From the NCBI RefSeq assembly GCF_020809045.1, contig NZ_CP078079.1:434001-498000 (forward strand): a stretch of DNA of 64,000 nucleotides. Reading direction: 5' to 3'. Origin of the DNA: Pseudarthrobacter sp. L1SW (lineage in GTDB: Bacteria; Actinomycetota; Actinomycetes; Actinomycetales; Micrococcaceae). Under the pieces are notes generated by a model. That model searched no databases and was not told where the DNA came from. It saw only the letters and a list, made by a program, of their open reading frames with translations. This document shows positions 7,997-16,849 of this stretch, in pieces. The position numbers were made by a program, and so were the translations under genes. Position 1 is the first letter of the stretch. Each line of letters starts with the position of its first letter.

Positions 7997-10522
7997 TCAG
8001 TCTTCGCGCACTACCTCTGCCGGGTCCTTGTCCAGCCGCCAGCCCCTCCAGCGCGGGTGGCGCAGGCGTCCGGTCCCGGTCCATTCGCCGTACGTCACCT
8101 CGCCCACCAACTGCGGCGCCACCCAGTGCGCGTCCGCCGCGTCCGGCCGCGGAACGTCCAGGAACGGCGAGGTTTTCCGGGCCAGGCGGTCCACGGTCTG
8201 GCGGAGCTCGGCGAGTTCCCGGCCGCTGAATCCGCTGCCCACCCGGCCCACATACTGGAGCTTGTCGCCGTCCGGGATTCCCACCAACAGCGAGCCCACA
8301 GTGTCCTGGCGCCCGCCTTTGCCCGGACGCCAGCCGCCCACCACAACCTCCTGCGTCTGCTCCACTTTCAGTTTGATCCATGTACGGGTCCGCTGCCCGC
8401 TCACGTACCGGCTGTCCGTCCGCTTTGCCATCACCCCTTCAAGGCCAAGTTCCCGGGCGCTTTCCAGGATGTGTTCCACCTTGTCCTCGAGGACCGGGGA
8501 TAGCCCGGCGGGGCAGCCTGATGGGGTGAAGAAGTCCTCCAGCCGTTGCCGGCGCTTGGCGAGCGGCAGCCTCCGGAGGTCCGTTCCGTCGTGGTGCAGG
8601 AGATCGAAAAGCAGCAGCTGCACGGGAATGGCAGTCCGGGCCCGTGCGACGTCGGCTGGACGGGTGAGCTTCATCCTTCCCTGCAGGAGCCCGAAGTCGG
8701 GCCTGCCTGCCGGGCCGATGGCCACGATCTCGCCGTCCGCAACGAACGGCTGGGCCGGCCAGCAGGTCCGATCCACAAGTTCGGGGTAGGTGCTGGTGAC
8801 ATCATTGCCGTTGCGGCTGAAAATCCGTACCGCCTTTTCGTCTCCCACAAGGATGGCGCGAACCCCGTCCCACTTGAGTTCGAACTGCCAGTTGCTGCCC
8901 TGCAGGTCCGCTGCATCACCGGAGGTCGCCATCATGGGCCGGTACTCCTCAGGCGAGGCAGCCGTGCCCGTCGCTGCCCGTGCCGCCTGTTCTTCCGCCG
9001 TCGTTACCCTCTTTGCCGTCGCCGTATTCGTCGGTACTGCCTTCGTCGGTACGGCCTCCTTGGGCGCCTCTTCCGGGGCCTCCTTCCCGTCCGGCACTTC
9101 CTCCTGCCCTTCCCCCGGCGGTGCGTGCCGCCGTCGTCCGCTCCGGGGCTCCTTGTCCATGAGGTGGATGAGCCACTGTCCTTCGGCATCCTTGCCCTGC
9201 CCCCGCCCCGTGTGGATCAGGGCGAACTTCCTGCTGCCGCCCAGCCCGCCGCCCTCGGAGCCGTTCAGGGTAACGATGACTTCCCTGCCGTTGATCCACT
9301 TCTGCAGTTCATACGTTCCGGTGTCCCAGATGGTCATCTCGCCGGCGCCATACTCCCCCTGGGGGATGGTGCCGTGGAAGGTGAGGTAGTCCATCGGGTG
9401 GTCCTCGGTCTGGACGGCGAGGTGGTTCTTCCCGCCGCTGTTCGGGACGCCCTTGGGAAGCGCCCAGGACACCAGGACGCCCTCGTGTTCCAGCCGAAGG
9501 TCGAAGTGGAGCCGGCTCGCATGGTGCTCCTGGATGACAAAAGCGTCGCCGGTGCCGGCTGCGCCGCTGAACGGCTCCGGCGTGGCCTGGGGATCACGCA
9601 TGGAGCGGTACTTCTCCAGCTTGGGGTCATTGCCGGCGTTGACGACGGCGGCGAACGGGTCCCTGCCCTCCTGCACCCGCCGGATCACCGACTTATAGTC
9701 CAGATGCGTGAGGCCGGGGGAGCCGATCTCCTCCCAGGTCCGGGGCGCAGCCACCATGGGGGTGGGGCGGCCGCGCAGCGAGTACGGCACAATGGTGGTC
9801 TTGGCCGCGTTGTTCTGGCTCCAGTCCACCAGGACCTTGCCTTTGCGCAGGGTCTTTTTCATGTCACTGACGGCCAGGTCCGGGTGGTCGGCCTCAAGGG
9901 CGCGGGCAAGTTCCCGGGCGAAGGCGGAGATCTGGTCAGAGGTCTGGCTTCGGTCCAGGGCAGCATACAGGTGGATGCCCTTGCTGCCGCTGGTCACCGG
10001 GACAGGGTCCAGGCCCACGTCCTGGAGGATGGTTCGCGCCAGGAGGGCTACTTCCACGCACTCCTCGAGGCCGGCGCCGTCGCCCGGGTCCAGGTCCAGT
10101 ACCAGCCTGTCCGGATTCAGCTGGTTCCCGTGTGAATCCACCTGCCATTGCGGGACATGGACTTCCAGCGAATTGATCTGGCCGAACCACGCGAGCGTGG
10201 CGGGGTCGTTGACCATGGGGTAGTAGATGGTGCGGTCCTTGTGGGTGATGGCTGCACGGGGGAGCCATCCCGGGGCGGAATCCTCAAGGTTCTTCTGGAA
10301 GAACACTTCGCCCGGTTTCTCGGCGGTCCCTACTCCGTTCACCCACCGTTTCCTGGTGGCCGGCCGGTTGGCTGCAGCGGGGATCAGGACGTGGCCCACT
10401 GCGGCGTAGTAGGCCAGGACATCCGCCTTCGTGGTGCCCGTGGCCGGATAGATGACCTTGTCCAGGTTAGTGAGGGTCAGTTCCCGGCCGGCAACCCGGA
10501 CACGCTCCTTAGCGGCGGGCAC
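7997..10522 (-). CDS. ligD: Multidomain non-homologous end-joining DNA ligase LigD
   Basis: An 841-residue bacterial NHEJ ligase with domain order POL (about 1-295), 3'-phosphoesterase (about 320-460) and ATP-dependent ligase (about 540-841), the mycobacterial order. POL shows the metal-binding DLDPGDG near residue 143. The PE domain has HHASRLHFDLRLE near residue 333. The ligase nucleophile lysine is in ELKWDGVR near residue 550. A low-complexity, charged Pro/Glu/Lys/Thr linker (about 458-525) joins PE to LIG. It acts with Ku to fill, trim and seal double-strand breaks. It is divergent from ku with only 40 bp between the starts, so both share a promoter region. Confidence 0.96.
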   Translation of the reverse strand: MPAAKERVRVAGRELTLTNLDKVIYPATGTTKADVLAYYAAVGHVLIPAAANRPATRKRWVNGVGTAEKPGEVFFQKNLEDSAPGWLPRAAITHKDRTIYYPMVNDPATLAWFGQINSLEVHVPQWQVDSHGNQLNPDRLVLDLDPGDGAGLEECVEVALLARTILQDVGLDPVPVTSGSKGIHLYAALDRSQTSDQISAFARELARALEADHPDLAVSDMKKTLRKGKVLVDWSQNNAAKTTIVPYSLRGRPTPMVAAPRTWEEIGSPGLTHLDYKSVIRRVQEGRDPFAAVVNAGNDPKLEKYRSMRDPQATPEPFSGAAGTGDAFVIQEHHASRLHFDLRLEHEGVLVSWALPKGVPNSGGKNHLAVQTEDHPMDYLTFHGTIPQGEYGAGEMTIWDTGTYELQKWINGREVIVTLNGSEGGGLGGSRKFALIHTGRGQGKDAEGQWLIHLMDKEPRSGRRRHAPPGEGQEEVPDGKEAPEEAPKEAVPTKAVPTNTATAKRVTTAEEQAARAATGTAASPEEYRPMMATSGDAADLQGSNWQFELKWDGVRAILVGDEKAVRIFSRNGNDVTSTYPELVDRTCWPAQPFVADGEIVAIGPAGRPDFGLLQGRMKLTRPADVARARTAIPVQLLLFDLLHHDGTDLRRLPLAKRRQRLEDFFTPSGCPAGLSPVLEDKVEHILESARELGLEGVMAKRTDSRYVSGQRTRTWIKLKVEQTQEVVVGGWRPGKGGRQDTVGSLLVGIPDGDKLQYVGRVGSGFSGRELAELRQTVDRLARKTSPFLDVPRPDAADAHWVAPQLVGEVTYGEWTGTGRLRHPRWRGWRLDKDPAEVVRED

Positions 10523-10562
10523 GGGGCTTCACCTCCGGCGCTGCGTGATGTTCACTTGAGGG

Positions 10563-11741
10563 ATGAGAGCCATCTGGAAAGGTGCCATCGCGTTCGGCCT
10601 GGTCAACGTGCCCGTGAAGGTCTACAGCGCCACTGAGGATCATGACATCAGTCTGCACCAGGTCCACAATGCCGACGGCGGCCGGATCCGCTACCAGCGC
10701 CGGTGCGAGGTCTGCAGCCAGGTCATCGATTATTCGGACATCGAGAAGGCCTACGAGGAAGACGGCCGGACGGTGGTCCTGTCCAAGGACGAGCTCAAAG
10801 CCATTCCGGCGGAGAACAGCCACGAGATTGAAGTGGTGCAGTTCGTCCCGTCCGAGCAGCTTGAACCCATGATGTTCGAGAAGAGCTACTACCTTGAGCC
10901 GGACTCCAAGTCTCCCAAGGCCTACGTTCTGCTGCGGAGCGCCCTGGAGGACACGGACAGGGTGGCCATTGTCCAGTTCGCCCTCCGTGAGAAGACCCGC
11001 CTGGGCGCCTTGCGGATCAAGGACGATGTCCTGGTGCTCCAGTCCCTCCTGTGGCCGGACGAGGTGCGCGAGGCGAAATTCCCTTCCCTGGATGCCTCGG
11101 TCAAGATCTCCTCGCAGGAGCGCGATATGTCCGCGGCACTGGTGGAGTCCATGGCGGCTGATTTCGATCCCGCCTCCTTCACGGACGATTACCAGGTCCA
11201 GCTCCGCCAGCTCATTGAGGCCAAGCTGGAGCAGGGTGAATCGCTGGACACCGAGGAAACGTTCGGTGTGGAAGCCGGAGAGGGCGGCAAGGGCGAAGTC
11301 ATCGACCTGATGGAGGCGCTGAAGCGGAGCCTGGACCGGAAACGCGGCGGCGGGTCCGATGCCTCTGCCGGCGCTTCCGGTGATGAGGCTGGCGCTGAAG
11401 CCGGCGGGGAATCCGGCGCGGAAGCCGGCGGCAGGCAGGCGGAGGGCGAAAAGCCGGCGGGCAAGCGGTCCACGGCGGCCGCCAAGACGGGTACCGAAAA
11501 GACCAGTACCGCCAAGACCAGTGCCGCCAAGACGGCTACTGCCAAGACCGGCACTGCCAAGACCGGCGCCACGGCGAGGTCCACTGCCGCGAAGTCCACG
11601 GCAGCGAAATCCGCCGCTACAAAGTCCACGGCAGCAAAATCCACTGCTGCCAAGCCGACGGCGGACAAGGCCGCCGCCAAACCTGCTGCCAAGGCTTCCA
11701 CCAGTAAGGCGGCGGGCACGCGGGCGCGCAAGCCCGCGTGA
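10563..11741 (+). CDS. ku: DNA end-binding protein Ku with long Lys/Ala-rich tail
   Basis: The core (about residues 1-258) is a standard bacterial Ku beginning MRAIWKGAIAFGLVNVPVK. It forms a homodimeric ring on DNA ends and recruits LigD. Residues about 259-392 are an unusual extension: an acidic Gly/Ala/Glu stretch, then many short repeats of the form K-(T/S)-(T/A)-A-A or A-K-T-x-T, reminiscent of histone H1 and HupB tails. Basic tails on actinobacterial Ku proteins are known to add DNA binding and bridging; here the tail is about one third of the protein. It is divergent to ligD, 40 bp apart. Confidence 0.96.
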   Translation: MRAIWKGAIAFGLVNVPVKVYSATEDHDISLHQVHNADGGRIRYQRRCEVCSQVIDYSDIEKAYEEDGRTVVLSKDELKAIPAENSHEIEVVQFVPSEQLEPMMFEKSYYLEPDSKSPKAYVLLRSALEDTDRVAIVQFALREKTRLGALRIKDDVLVLQSLLWPDEVREAKFPSLDASVKISSQERDMSAALVESMAADFDPASFTDDYQVQLRQLIEAKLEQGESLDTEETFGVEAGEGGKGEVIDLMEALKRSLDRKRGGGSDASAGASGDEAGAEAGGESGAEAGGRQAEGEKPAGKRSTAAAKTGTEKTSTAKTSAAKTATAKTGTAKTGATARSTAAKSTAAKSAATKSTAAKSTAAKPTADKAAAKPAAKASTSKAAGTRARKPA

Positions 11742-11821
11742 AGGGCTGCGTGATGGTCCCCATGGTTGTCCTCGGGCCGTGGTGCCTGCCCGCGCTGTGA
11801 ATGCCATGTACATGAAACTAC

Positions 11822-11833
11822 TAAGCTTGCTTG
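11822..11833 (+). promoter_or_regulatory. Weak copy of the TAAGC palindrome
   Basis: TAAGCTTGCTTG lies 126 bp upstream of the methyltransferase start. It matches the TAAGCNNGCTTA element seen before stress genes elsewhere in the window at 11 of 12 fixed or free positions, with the final A replaced. Confidence 0.3.
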
Positions 11834-11959
11834 CTTTCCGGTAGCGGGTGCGTCTTTACAGCCGACACCCGGGCGTCCACAATGAGTCATCACAGCCTCC
11901 GCTGTGCCCAGCAGCGTGCTGTCACTCACGCTGACATGCCACCGGAGAGGGGCGCGGAA

Positions 11960-12814
11960 ATGAACGATCGGGCGCAAACAGCCGAGGCGGACCTCGCGCT
12001 CAAGCAGAAACACCGGGCCATGTGGGCGTCGGGGGACTATCCCGCACTGGCCAGCGAACTCCTCCTTGAGCTGGGGGCCATCCTGGTGGAAGCCTGCGGC
12101 ATCACTTCCCGCCACCGCGTTCTGGACATCGGCGCCGGAGCGGGCAACGCCGCCATCCCCGCCGCCATGATGGGCGCGAAGGTGGTGGCGAGCGATCTCA
12201 CCCCCGAACTGTTCGACGCCGGCCGCCACCAGGCGGCCGACCGGGGCGTGGTGCTTGAATGGAAGGAAGGGGACGCCGAGGCCCTGCCTTTCGGCGACCA
12301 TGAGTTCGACACCGTGATGTCCTGCCTCGGCGTCATGTTCGCTCCCCACCACCAGGCCGCCGCTGATGAGCTGCTGCGGGTCTGCAAACCGGGCGGCACC
12401 ATCGGACTTCTCAGCTGGACCCCGGACGGGTTTATCGGCAAGATGTTCGCGGCCATGAAGCCCTTCGCCCCGCCGCCTCCGCCGGGCGCCCAGCCGGCGC
12501 CGCTGTGGGGGAGCGAGGACCACGTCCGTGAATTGCTGGGAAACAGGGTCACGGACGTGCACACCCGCAAGCAGGCGCTCGTCGTCCGGAGCTTCCACCA
12601 GCCGGAAGACTTCGTCCGCTACTTCAAGTCCCACTACGGCCCCACCATCTCGGTCTACAAGTCCATTGCCGAGGACGTGGACAAGGTCAAAGCCCTGGAC
12701 AAGGCGCTGACAGAGCTGGCGGACTCCTTCGGCGATGCCCACGGCGACACCCCGTTCCAGATGGAATGGGAATACCTGCTGTTCACTGCGAAGAAGGCCA
12801 AGGAAAATGGCTGA
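11960..12814 (+). CDS. Class I SAM-dependent methyltransferase
   Basis: A 284-residue UbiE/COQ5-like methyltransferase. Motif I is VLDIGAGAGNAAIP (about residue 53), motif II lies near ASDLTPELFDAG, and the post-motif EGDAEALPFGDHEFDTV is near residue 98. The substrate is unknown. I prefer the ATG at 11960, preceded by GGAGAGG 10 nt upstream; in-frame ATGs at 11936 and further up lack a good ribosome site and add residues unlike the family. The stop overlaps the start of the SRPBCC gene, so the two form an operon. Close homologues often accompany SRPBCC proteins, but a shared pathway is not established. Confidence 0.85.
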   Translation: MNDRAQTAEADLALKQKHRAMWASGDYPALASELLLELGAILVEACGITSRHRVLDIGAGAGNAAIPAAMMGAKVVASDLTPELFDAGRHQAADRGVVLEWKEGDAEALPFGDHEFDTVMSCLGVMFAPHHQAAADELLRVCKPGGTIGLLSWTPDGFIGKMFAAMKPFAPPPPPGAQPAPLWGSEDHVRELLGNRVTDVHTRKQALVVRSFHQPEDFVRYFKSHYGPTISVYKSIAEDVDKVKALDKALTELADSFGDAHGDTPFQMEWEYLLFTAKKAKENG

Positions 12815-13235
12815 TCATGTGGCCACATCCTCGGTCGCTGTGGATGCCCCTCCGGCGCGCGTATGGGACGTCATCACGGATCCGGCGGCCACGAAGGAGT
12901 TCATGTTTGGTGCTGAACTCGCCACGGGCTGGAGCGTGGGCGGACCCATCACGTGGACCGGCACCTGGGAGGGCAAGGATTACCGGGACAAGGGGGTAAT
13001 CCTCGAGGTCGAGCCGGCCAAGAAGCTGGTCTATACGCATTTCAGCCCCCTCGCCGGCCAGGAAGACAAGCCGGAAAACTACCACACGCTCACCTGGACA
13101 CTCCAGGACCAGGGCGGCCGGACGCTTTTGACGCTGACCCAGGAGAATAACCCCACCGCCGAGGCGGCCGACCACTCAAAAGGTATGTGGGACAAGCTCG
13201 TGGCGGACGTCAAGAGGATTTCCGAGCGCACCTAA
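12807..13235 (+). CDS. SRPBCC (AHSA1/START-like) family protein
   Basis: A 142-residue hydrophobic-pocket protein of the AHSA1/polyketide-cyclase superfamily. It opens with SVAVDAPPARVWDVITDPA and has the mid-region W-x-G-x-x-x-G-K-D-Y and the C-terminal long helix (HSKGMWDKLVADVKRI). Members bind lipids or small hydrophobic ligands or act as co-chaperones; no catalytic residue is evident. The ATG at 12807 overlaps the methyltransferase stop by 8 bp, which fixes the start and shows coupling. A longer in-frame opening upstream is translated differently as the methyltransferase C-terminus and is rejected. Confidence 0.83.
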   Translation: MADHVATSSVAVDAPPARVWDVITDPAATKEFMFGAELATGWSVGGPITWTGTWEGKDYRDKGVILEVEPAKKLVYTHFSPLAGQEDKPENYHTLTWTLQDQGGRTLLTLTQENNPTAEAADHSKGMWDKLVADVKRISERT

Positions 13236-13251
13236 CCCCTGCGTTCCCCCG

Positions 13252-13317
13252 CCCAAGTAGGTAGCGCTAAGTGTCGTTTTGGAGGCTCAAAACGACACTT
13301 AGCGCTACCTAGTTGGG
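13252..13317. repeat. Long near-perfect palindrome between convergent genes (family with GTCGTTT core)
   Basis: Arms 13258-13281 and 13288-13311 are perfect 24-bp reverse complements around a 6-nt loop, extended by one mismatch and five more pairs. The innermost core GTCGTTTT...AAAACGAC recurs in elements at 52123-52146 and 62289-62348. It could act as a bidirectional terminator, but the stem is far longer than needed. Confidence 0.75.
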
Positions 13318-13338
13318 GAGGGGCGCACTTAACGCGAG

Positions 13339-13386
13339 CGGCCGCCGTCGGGCGTTTCCCACGGAGGGAAGGCCCGACGGCGGCCG
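13339..13386 (-). terminator. GC-rich hairpin downstream of ptsH
   Basis: A perfect 15-bp stem (CGGCCGCCGTCGGGC and its complement) around an 18-nt loop begins 22 bp after the ptsH stop. There is no U-tract on either side, so it is a likely but not classical terminator for the fructose operon. Confidence 0.6.
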
Positions 13387-13407
13387 TGCGGCTTTGGTGC
13401 CGGACTG

Positions 13408-13686
13408 CTACTCGGCGTCGTGATCCGTTTCCAGGATCTGGACCAGGTGGTCCAGCGCGGTGTCCGCACCGTCACCTTCTGCGCGGAGGACCACCACGTC
13501 GCCGTGCGAGGCGCCCAGGCTCATGAGGGACAGGATGCTCGCAGCGTCCATCGCCTCATCCGCCGGCTCGCCTTCGCGGGCGATGGTGATGTCCAGGTCG
13601 TACTCTCCTGCTGCCTCGGCAAAGATGGCTGCGGGGCGTGCGTGCAGGCCCACGCGGCTGGCGACGGTTGCTGTGCGTTCTGGCAT
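13408..13686 (-). CDS. ptsH: Phosphocarrier protein HPr
   Basis: A 92-residue HPr. His15 in RVGLHARPA is the phosphorylation site. The stretch AASILSLMSLGAS places a serine (Ser50) where Ser46 is regulatory in Firmicutes; actinobacteria generally lack HPr kinase, so that serine is probably not used (family knowledge). It passes phosphate from enzyme I to the fructose EIIA domain encoded just upstream. It lies 65 bp downstream of fruA on the same strand with its own ribosome site (AAAGGAG before the ATG), which fits a fruRKA-ptsH operon. The enzyme I gene is not in the window. Confidence 0.95.
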   Translation of the reverse strand: MPERTATVASRVGLHARPAAIFAEAAGEYDLDITIAREGEPADEAMDAASILSLMSLGASHGDVVVLRAEGDGADTALDHLVQILETDHDAE

Positions 13687-13751
13687 TTTTGCTCCTTTGT
13701 CTTCCGGCGGCTGGTTGAAATGCCGGGTAGAGGTAGTGGGTGAGGCAGGGG

Positions 13752-15839
13752 TCAGACGGTTGCTGGGACGGGTTCCACCGTAGCAGCGGTCTTGCGGGCT
13801 GCCCAGCGCTTCAGGGCCACGACGGCCAGTGCGGTGACGATGGTGCCGGCGATGATCGAGAGGACGAACATCAGCACGTTGTTGATGGCGAAGAACACGA
13901 AGATACCGCCGTGGGGTGCCTGCGATGTGACACCGAACGCCATGGTCATCGCCCCGGTAACGGCACCGCCCAGCATGCTGGCAGGAATGACGCGCAGCGG
14001 GTCTGCCGCGGCGAACGGGATGGCGCCTTCGGAGATGAAGGAAGCACCCAGCAGCCAGGCTGCCTTGCCGTTTTCACGCTCGTTCAAAGTGAAGAGCTTC
14101 TTGTCCAGGACCGTAGCCAAGGCCATGGCCAGCGGGGGAACCATGCCGGCAGCCATGACGGTTGCCATGATCTGCCACGGTGCCTGGTTTGTGGCGCTGC
14201 CGGCGCCGAGCCCGGCGACGGCGAAGGCGTAGGCCACCTTGTTCACAGGACCGCCGAGGTCGAAGCACATCATGAGGCCCAGGATGATGCCCAGGACCAC
14301 TGCTGACGCGCCGGTCATGCCGGACAGCCAGCCGTTAAGTGCCGCGGTGAGGCCGGCGATGGGGCCGCCAAGGACCAGGAACATCAGGCCGGAAGCGAAG
14401 ATCGAAGCCAGCAGCGGGATGATGACGACGGGCATCAGGCCGCGAAGCCAGCGGGGGACAGACCACGTGCCGATGAGGTGGGCCATGTAGCCCGCCAGGA
14501 GGCCGCCGACGATGCCGCCGAGGAAGCCCGCGCCCATGAACCCGGAGACAGCACCGGCAACGAAACCGGGGGCAATGCCGGGCCGGTCAGCGATGGCGTA
14601 GGCGATGTAGCCGGCCAGTGCGGGGACCAGGAAGCCCATGGACAGGGCGCCGATCTTGAACAGGACTGCGCCCAGGTATGTGGCGAGTCCGCCCTCGGGA
14701 AGGTTGCCGAAGTTGTTCTGCACAACCACTTTGTCCGCGACTTCGGTGATGTCGTAGCCGCCCAGCAGGAAGCCCAGGGCGATCAGGAGGCCGCCGCCGG
14801 CAACGAACGGGATCATGTAGCTCACGCCGGTGAGCAGCGCCCTCTTCAGCTTCTGGCCGATGTGCTCGCCCTTTTCGGCTGCTGCCTGCTCGGCCTGCTC
14901 CTCGGCACCGAAGTGTGGGACGCGCCGCGCGTTCGGGTCCGAGGCTGCTGCGAGCGCTTCCTGGACCATCTTGGCAGGTTCGTCGATGCCGCGCTTGACG
15001 GGTGCGTTGATGACGGGCTTGCCGGCGAAGCGCTCTTTGCCGCGTACGTCCACGTCCACCGCGAAAATCACGGCGTCGGCGGCTGCGATGACAGCGGGAT
15101 CCAGCGGCTTGGCGCCGGAGGAACCCTGGGTCTCCACCTGCAGGTCGACGCCGGCCTCCTGGGCAGCTGCCACCAGGGAATCAGCTGCCATATAGGTGTG
15201 CGCGATGCCGGTGGGGCAGGCAGTCACGGCCACGAGGCGCTTGGGGCCGGACCCGGCAGAGCCTGCCGAAGCCGTGCCCGCCGCAGCGGCGGGGGCAGTG
15301 CCTGCCGCAGCCGTGCCGGCGGAAGCCCCGGAGGCACCCGAGGAAGCAACAGCGTCAGCAGGTACCGCCGCTGCGTGGGCTGCCGGCTTTTCGGCAAGTG
15401 CGCCGTCCACCAGTTCCACGATCTCCTCGCGGGAGGAGGCATTGCGCAGGGCTGCGGTGAAGTCCTTTTTAATGAGGGACCGGGCCAGTTTGGAGAGCAG
15501 CTTCAGGTGCGCCTGATCGGCTCCGTCCGGGGCCGCGATGAAGAAAATCAGGTCCGCCGGGCCGTCCTTGGCGCCGAAGTCCACCTTGGGGTTAAGGCGG
15601 GCCATGGCCAGGGTGGGTTCCGTGACGGCGGCCGAGCGGCAGTGCGGGATGGCGATGCCGCCGGGGATACCCGTGGCGGTCTTCTGCTCGCGGGCGAAGG
15701 CGTCGGCAAAGAGGCCTTCAACTTCTGTTGCGCGTCCGGCGGCAGCTACTTTGCTTGCCAAGTGCCGGATCACCGCCTCGGGCGCGTTGCCCAGGTTCTG
15801 GTCGAGCTCGACCAGGTCCGTGGTGATGAGCTGGGTCAC
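13752..15839 (-). CDS. fruA: Fructose-specific PTS enzyme IIABC
   Basis: A 695-residue fused permease. The N-terminal EIIA domain carries the active-site His in GIAIPHCRS (about residue 66). An Ala/Gly/Ser-rich linker follows, then EIIB with its cysteine in VTACPTGIAHTYMA (about residue 210), then the membrane EIIC domain with about eight to nine helices. It takes up fructose as fructose-1-phosphate. I chose the GTG at 15839: AAAGGA lies 7 nt upstream, and this leaves 2 bp after the fruK stop. A longer open frame upstream runs through fruK and has no domain content. Confidence 0.95.
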   Translation of the reverse strand: MTQLITTDLVELDQNLGNAPEAVIRHLASKVAAAGRATEVEGLFADAFAREQKTATGIPGGIAIPHCRSAAVTEPTLAMARLNPKVDFGAKDGPADLIFFIAAPDGADQAHLKLLSKLARSLIKKDFTAALRNASSREEIVELVDGALAEKPAAHAAAVPADAVASSGASGASAGTAAAGTAPAAAAGTASAGSAGSGPKRLVAVTACPTGIAHTYMAADSLVAAAQEAGVDLQVETQGSSGAKPLDPAVIAAADAVIFAVDVDVRGKERFAGKPVINAPVKRGIDEPAKMVQEALAAASDPNARRVPHFGAEEQAEQAAAEKGEHIGQKLKRALLTGVSYMIPFVAGGGLLIALGFLLGGYDITEVADKVVVQNNFGNLPEGGLATYLGAVLFKIGALSMGFLVPALAGYIAYAIADRPGIAPGFVAGAVSGFMGAGFLGGIVGGLLAGYMAHLIGTWSVPRWLRGLMPVVIIPLLASIFASGLMFLVLGGPIAGLTAALNGWLSGMTGASAVVLGIILGLMMCFDLGGPVNKVAYAFAVAGLGAGSATNQAPWQIMATVMAAGMVPPLAMALATVLDKKLFTLNERENGKAAWLLGASFISEGAIPFAAADPLRVIPASMLGGAVTGAMTMAFGVTSQAPHGGIFVFFAINNVLMFVLSIIAGTIVTALAVVALKRWAARKTAATVEPVPATV

Positions 15840-15841
15840 TG

Positions 15842-16849
15842 TCAATCCTTTCGAAGGGCCGTGATGGTTACGGCATCCGGGGTGGTTTGGTGTACTGCCG
15901 GAACCGTTGAACCGGGCAGGGAGGCGGCTGCGGCACCGTGGGCCACAGCCTGGCGAAGGCAGTCGGCCGGGGCGGCGCCCTGGCCGTGGGCGAGCAGGTA
16001 GCCGGCCAACGCGGAATCGCCCGCGCCCACCGTGCTGACCGCGGCGACCGGCGGATGCGTGGCCAGCCACGCGCCGTCGGCCGTTACCAGGACAGCTCCC
16101 TTGGATCCGAGAGTCGCCAGGACAGCACCCACGCCTGAACGTACGACGGCGGCGGCGGCTGCCGCGGCAGCCTCCGGATCCGCTTCAAGTTCGTCAGCGG
16201 TGGCCGCGGCGAAGCCGGCTGCAGCAGCCAGTTCCGCCAGTTCTTCGGCGTTGGGTTTGAGGAGGTCCGGTTTCCCGGAACCGTTGCCGGCCAAATCGGC
16301 ACCGGCATCGCCTCCGGACATTGCCGCGGCGAGCGGCGCACCGGAGGAATCCACGGCGATGAGCGGTGCACTGCCGTTGCCGGCTGCGCGGATCCGGCGG
16401 GCCGCCGTCGCGTAGAAATCAGAAGGAAAGCCTGGCGGGAGCGAACCTGCGAGGACCACCCAGCTGGCGCCGCGTGAGCTCTCCAGCAGCAGTTTGATCA
16501 GTGCTTCCTGCTGGTCCGCATCCATGACCGGGCCGGGCTCATTGATCTTGGTGGTCACGCCGCCGGGTTCCGTGAGGGCCACATTGGTCCGGAGTGGTTC
16601 GTTGATGGGCAGCGAGACAAACGGCACCGCGTTTTCCCGCAGCCCGGCCAGGACGGGGTCGCTGTCCGCGCCGGGGAGCACGGCAACAGATTCCAGGCCG
16701 GAGGCGACCAGTGCGCGGGAAACATTGACGCCCTTGCCGCCTGGCTCTTGGCTGACGGAAACGGCGCGCTGCACTTCGCCCCGCGCCAACGGGCCGGGCA
16801 GTGCAACCGTGCGGTCAAGGCTGGGGTTGGCGGTGAACGTGACGATCAT
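15842..16849 (-). CDS. fruK: 1-phosphofructokinase
   Basis: A 335-residue PfkB-family sugar kinase. It opens MIVTFTANPSLDRTV, has the motif EPGGKGVNVSRAL (about residue 36), and ends with the catalytic STVGAGDSALAGYL (about residue 275, Asp as base). An Ala-rich insertion (about residues 205-240) is longer than usual. It converts fructose-1-phosphate made by FruA to fructose-1,6-bisphosphate. It overlaps the fruR stop by 4 bp (ATGA) and is separated from fruA by 2 bp, the normal fructose-operon order. Confidence 0.95.
   Translation of the reverse strand: MIVTFTANPSLDRTVALPGPLARGEVQRAVSVSQEPGGKGVNVSRALVASGLESVAVLPGADSDPVLAGLRENAVPFVSLPINEPLRTNVALTEPGGVTTKINEPGPVMDADQQEALIKLLLESSRGASWVVLAGSLPPGFPSDFYATAARRIRAAGNGSAPLIAVDSSGAPLAAAMSGGDAGADLAGNGSGKPDLLKPNAEELAELAAAAGFAAATADELEADPEAAAAAAAAVVRSGVGAVLATLGSKGAVLVTADGAWLATHPPVAAVSTVGAGDSALAGYLLAHGQGAAPADCLRQAVAHGAAAASLPGSTVPAVHQTTPDAVTITALRKD

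Noticed and set aside
11440..11741. CRISPR-like or tandem DNA repeat in the ku 3' end
   Set aside because: The repeats are codon-level within an open frame (Lys/Ala/Thr), variable in length and lack uniform spacers.
11189..12742. Long antisense frame over the ku tail and methyltransferase
   Set aside because: Its Ala/Val-rich repeats merely mirror the Ku tail codons, and it lacks a ribosome site and any domain.
13740..16001. Long plus-strand frames opposite fruA and fruK
   Set aside because: They run antisense to clearly conserved PTS and kinase domains and show no homology-like pattern.
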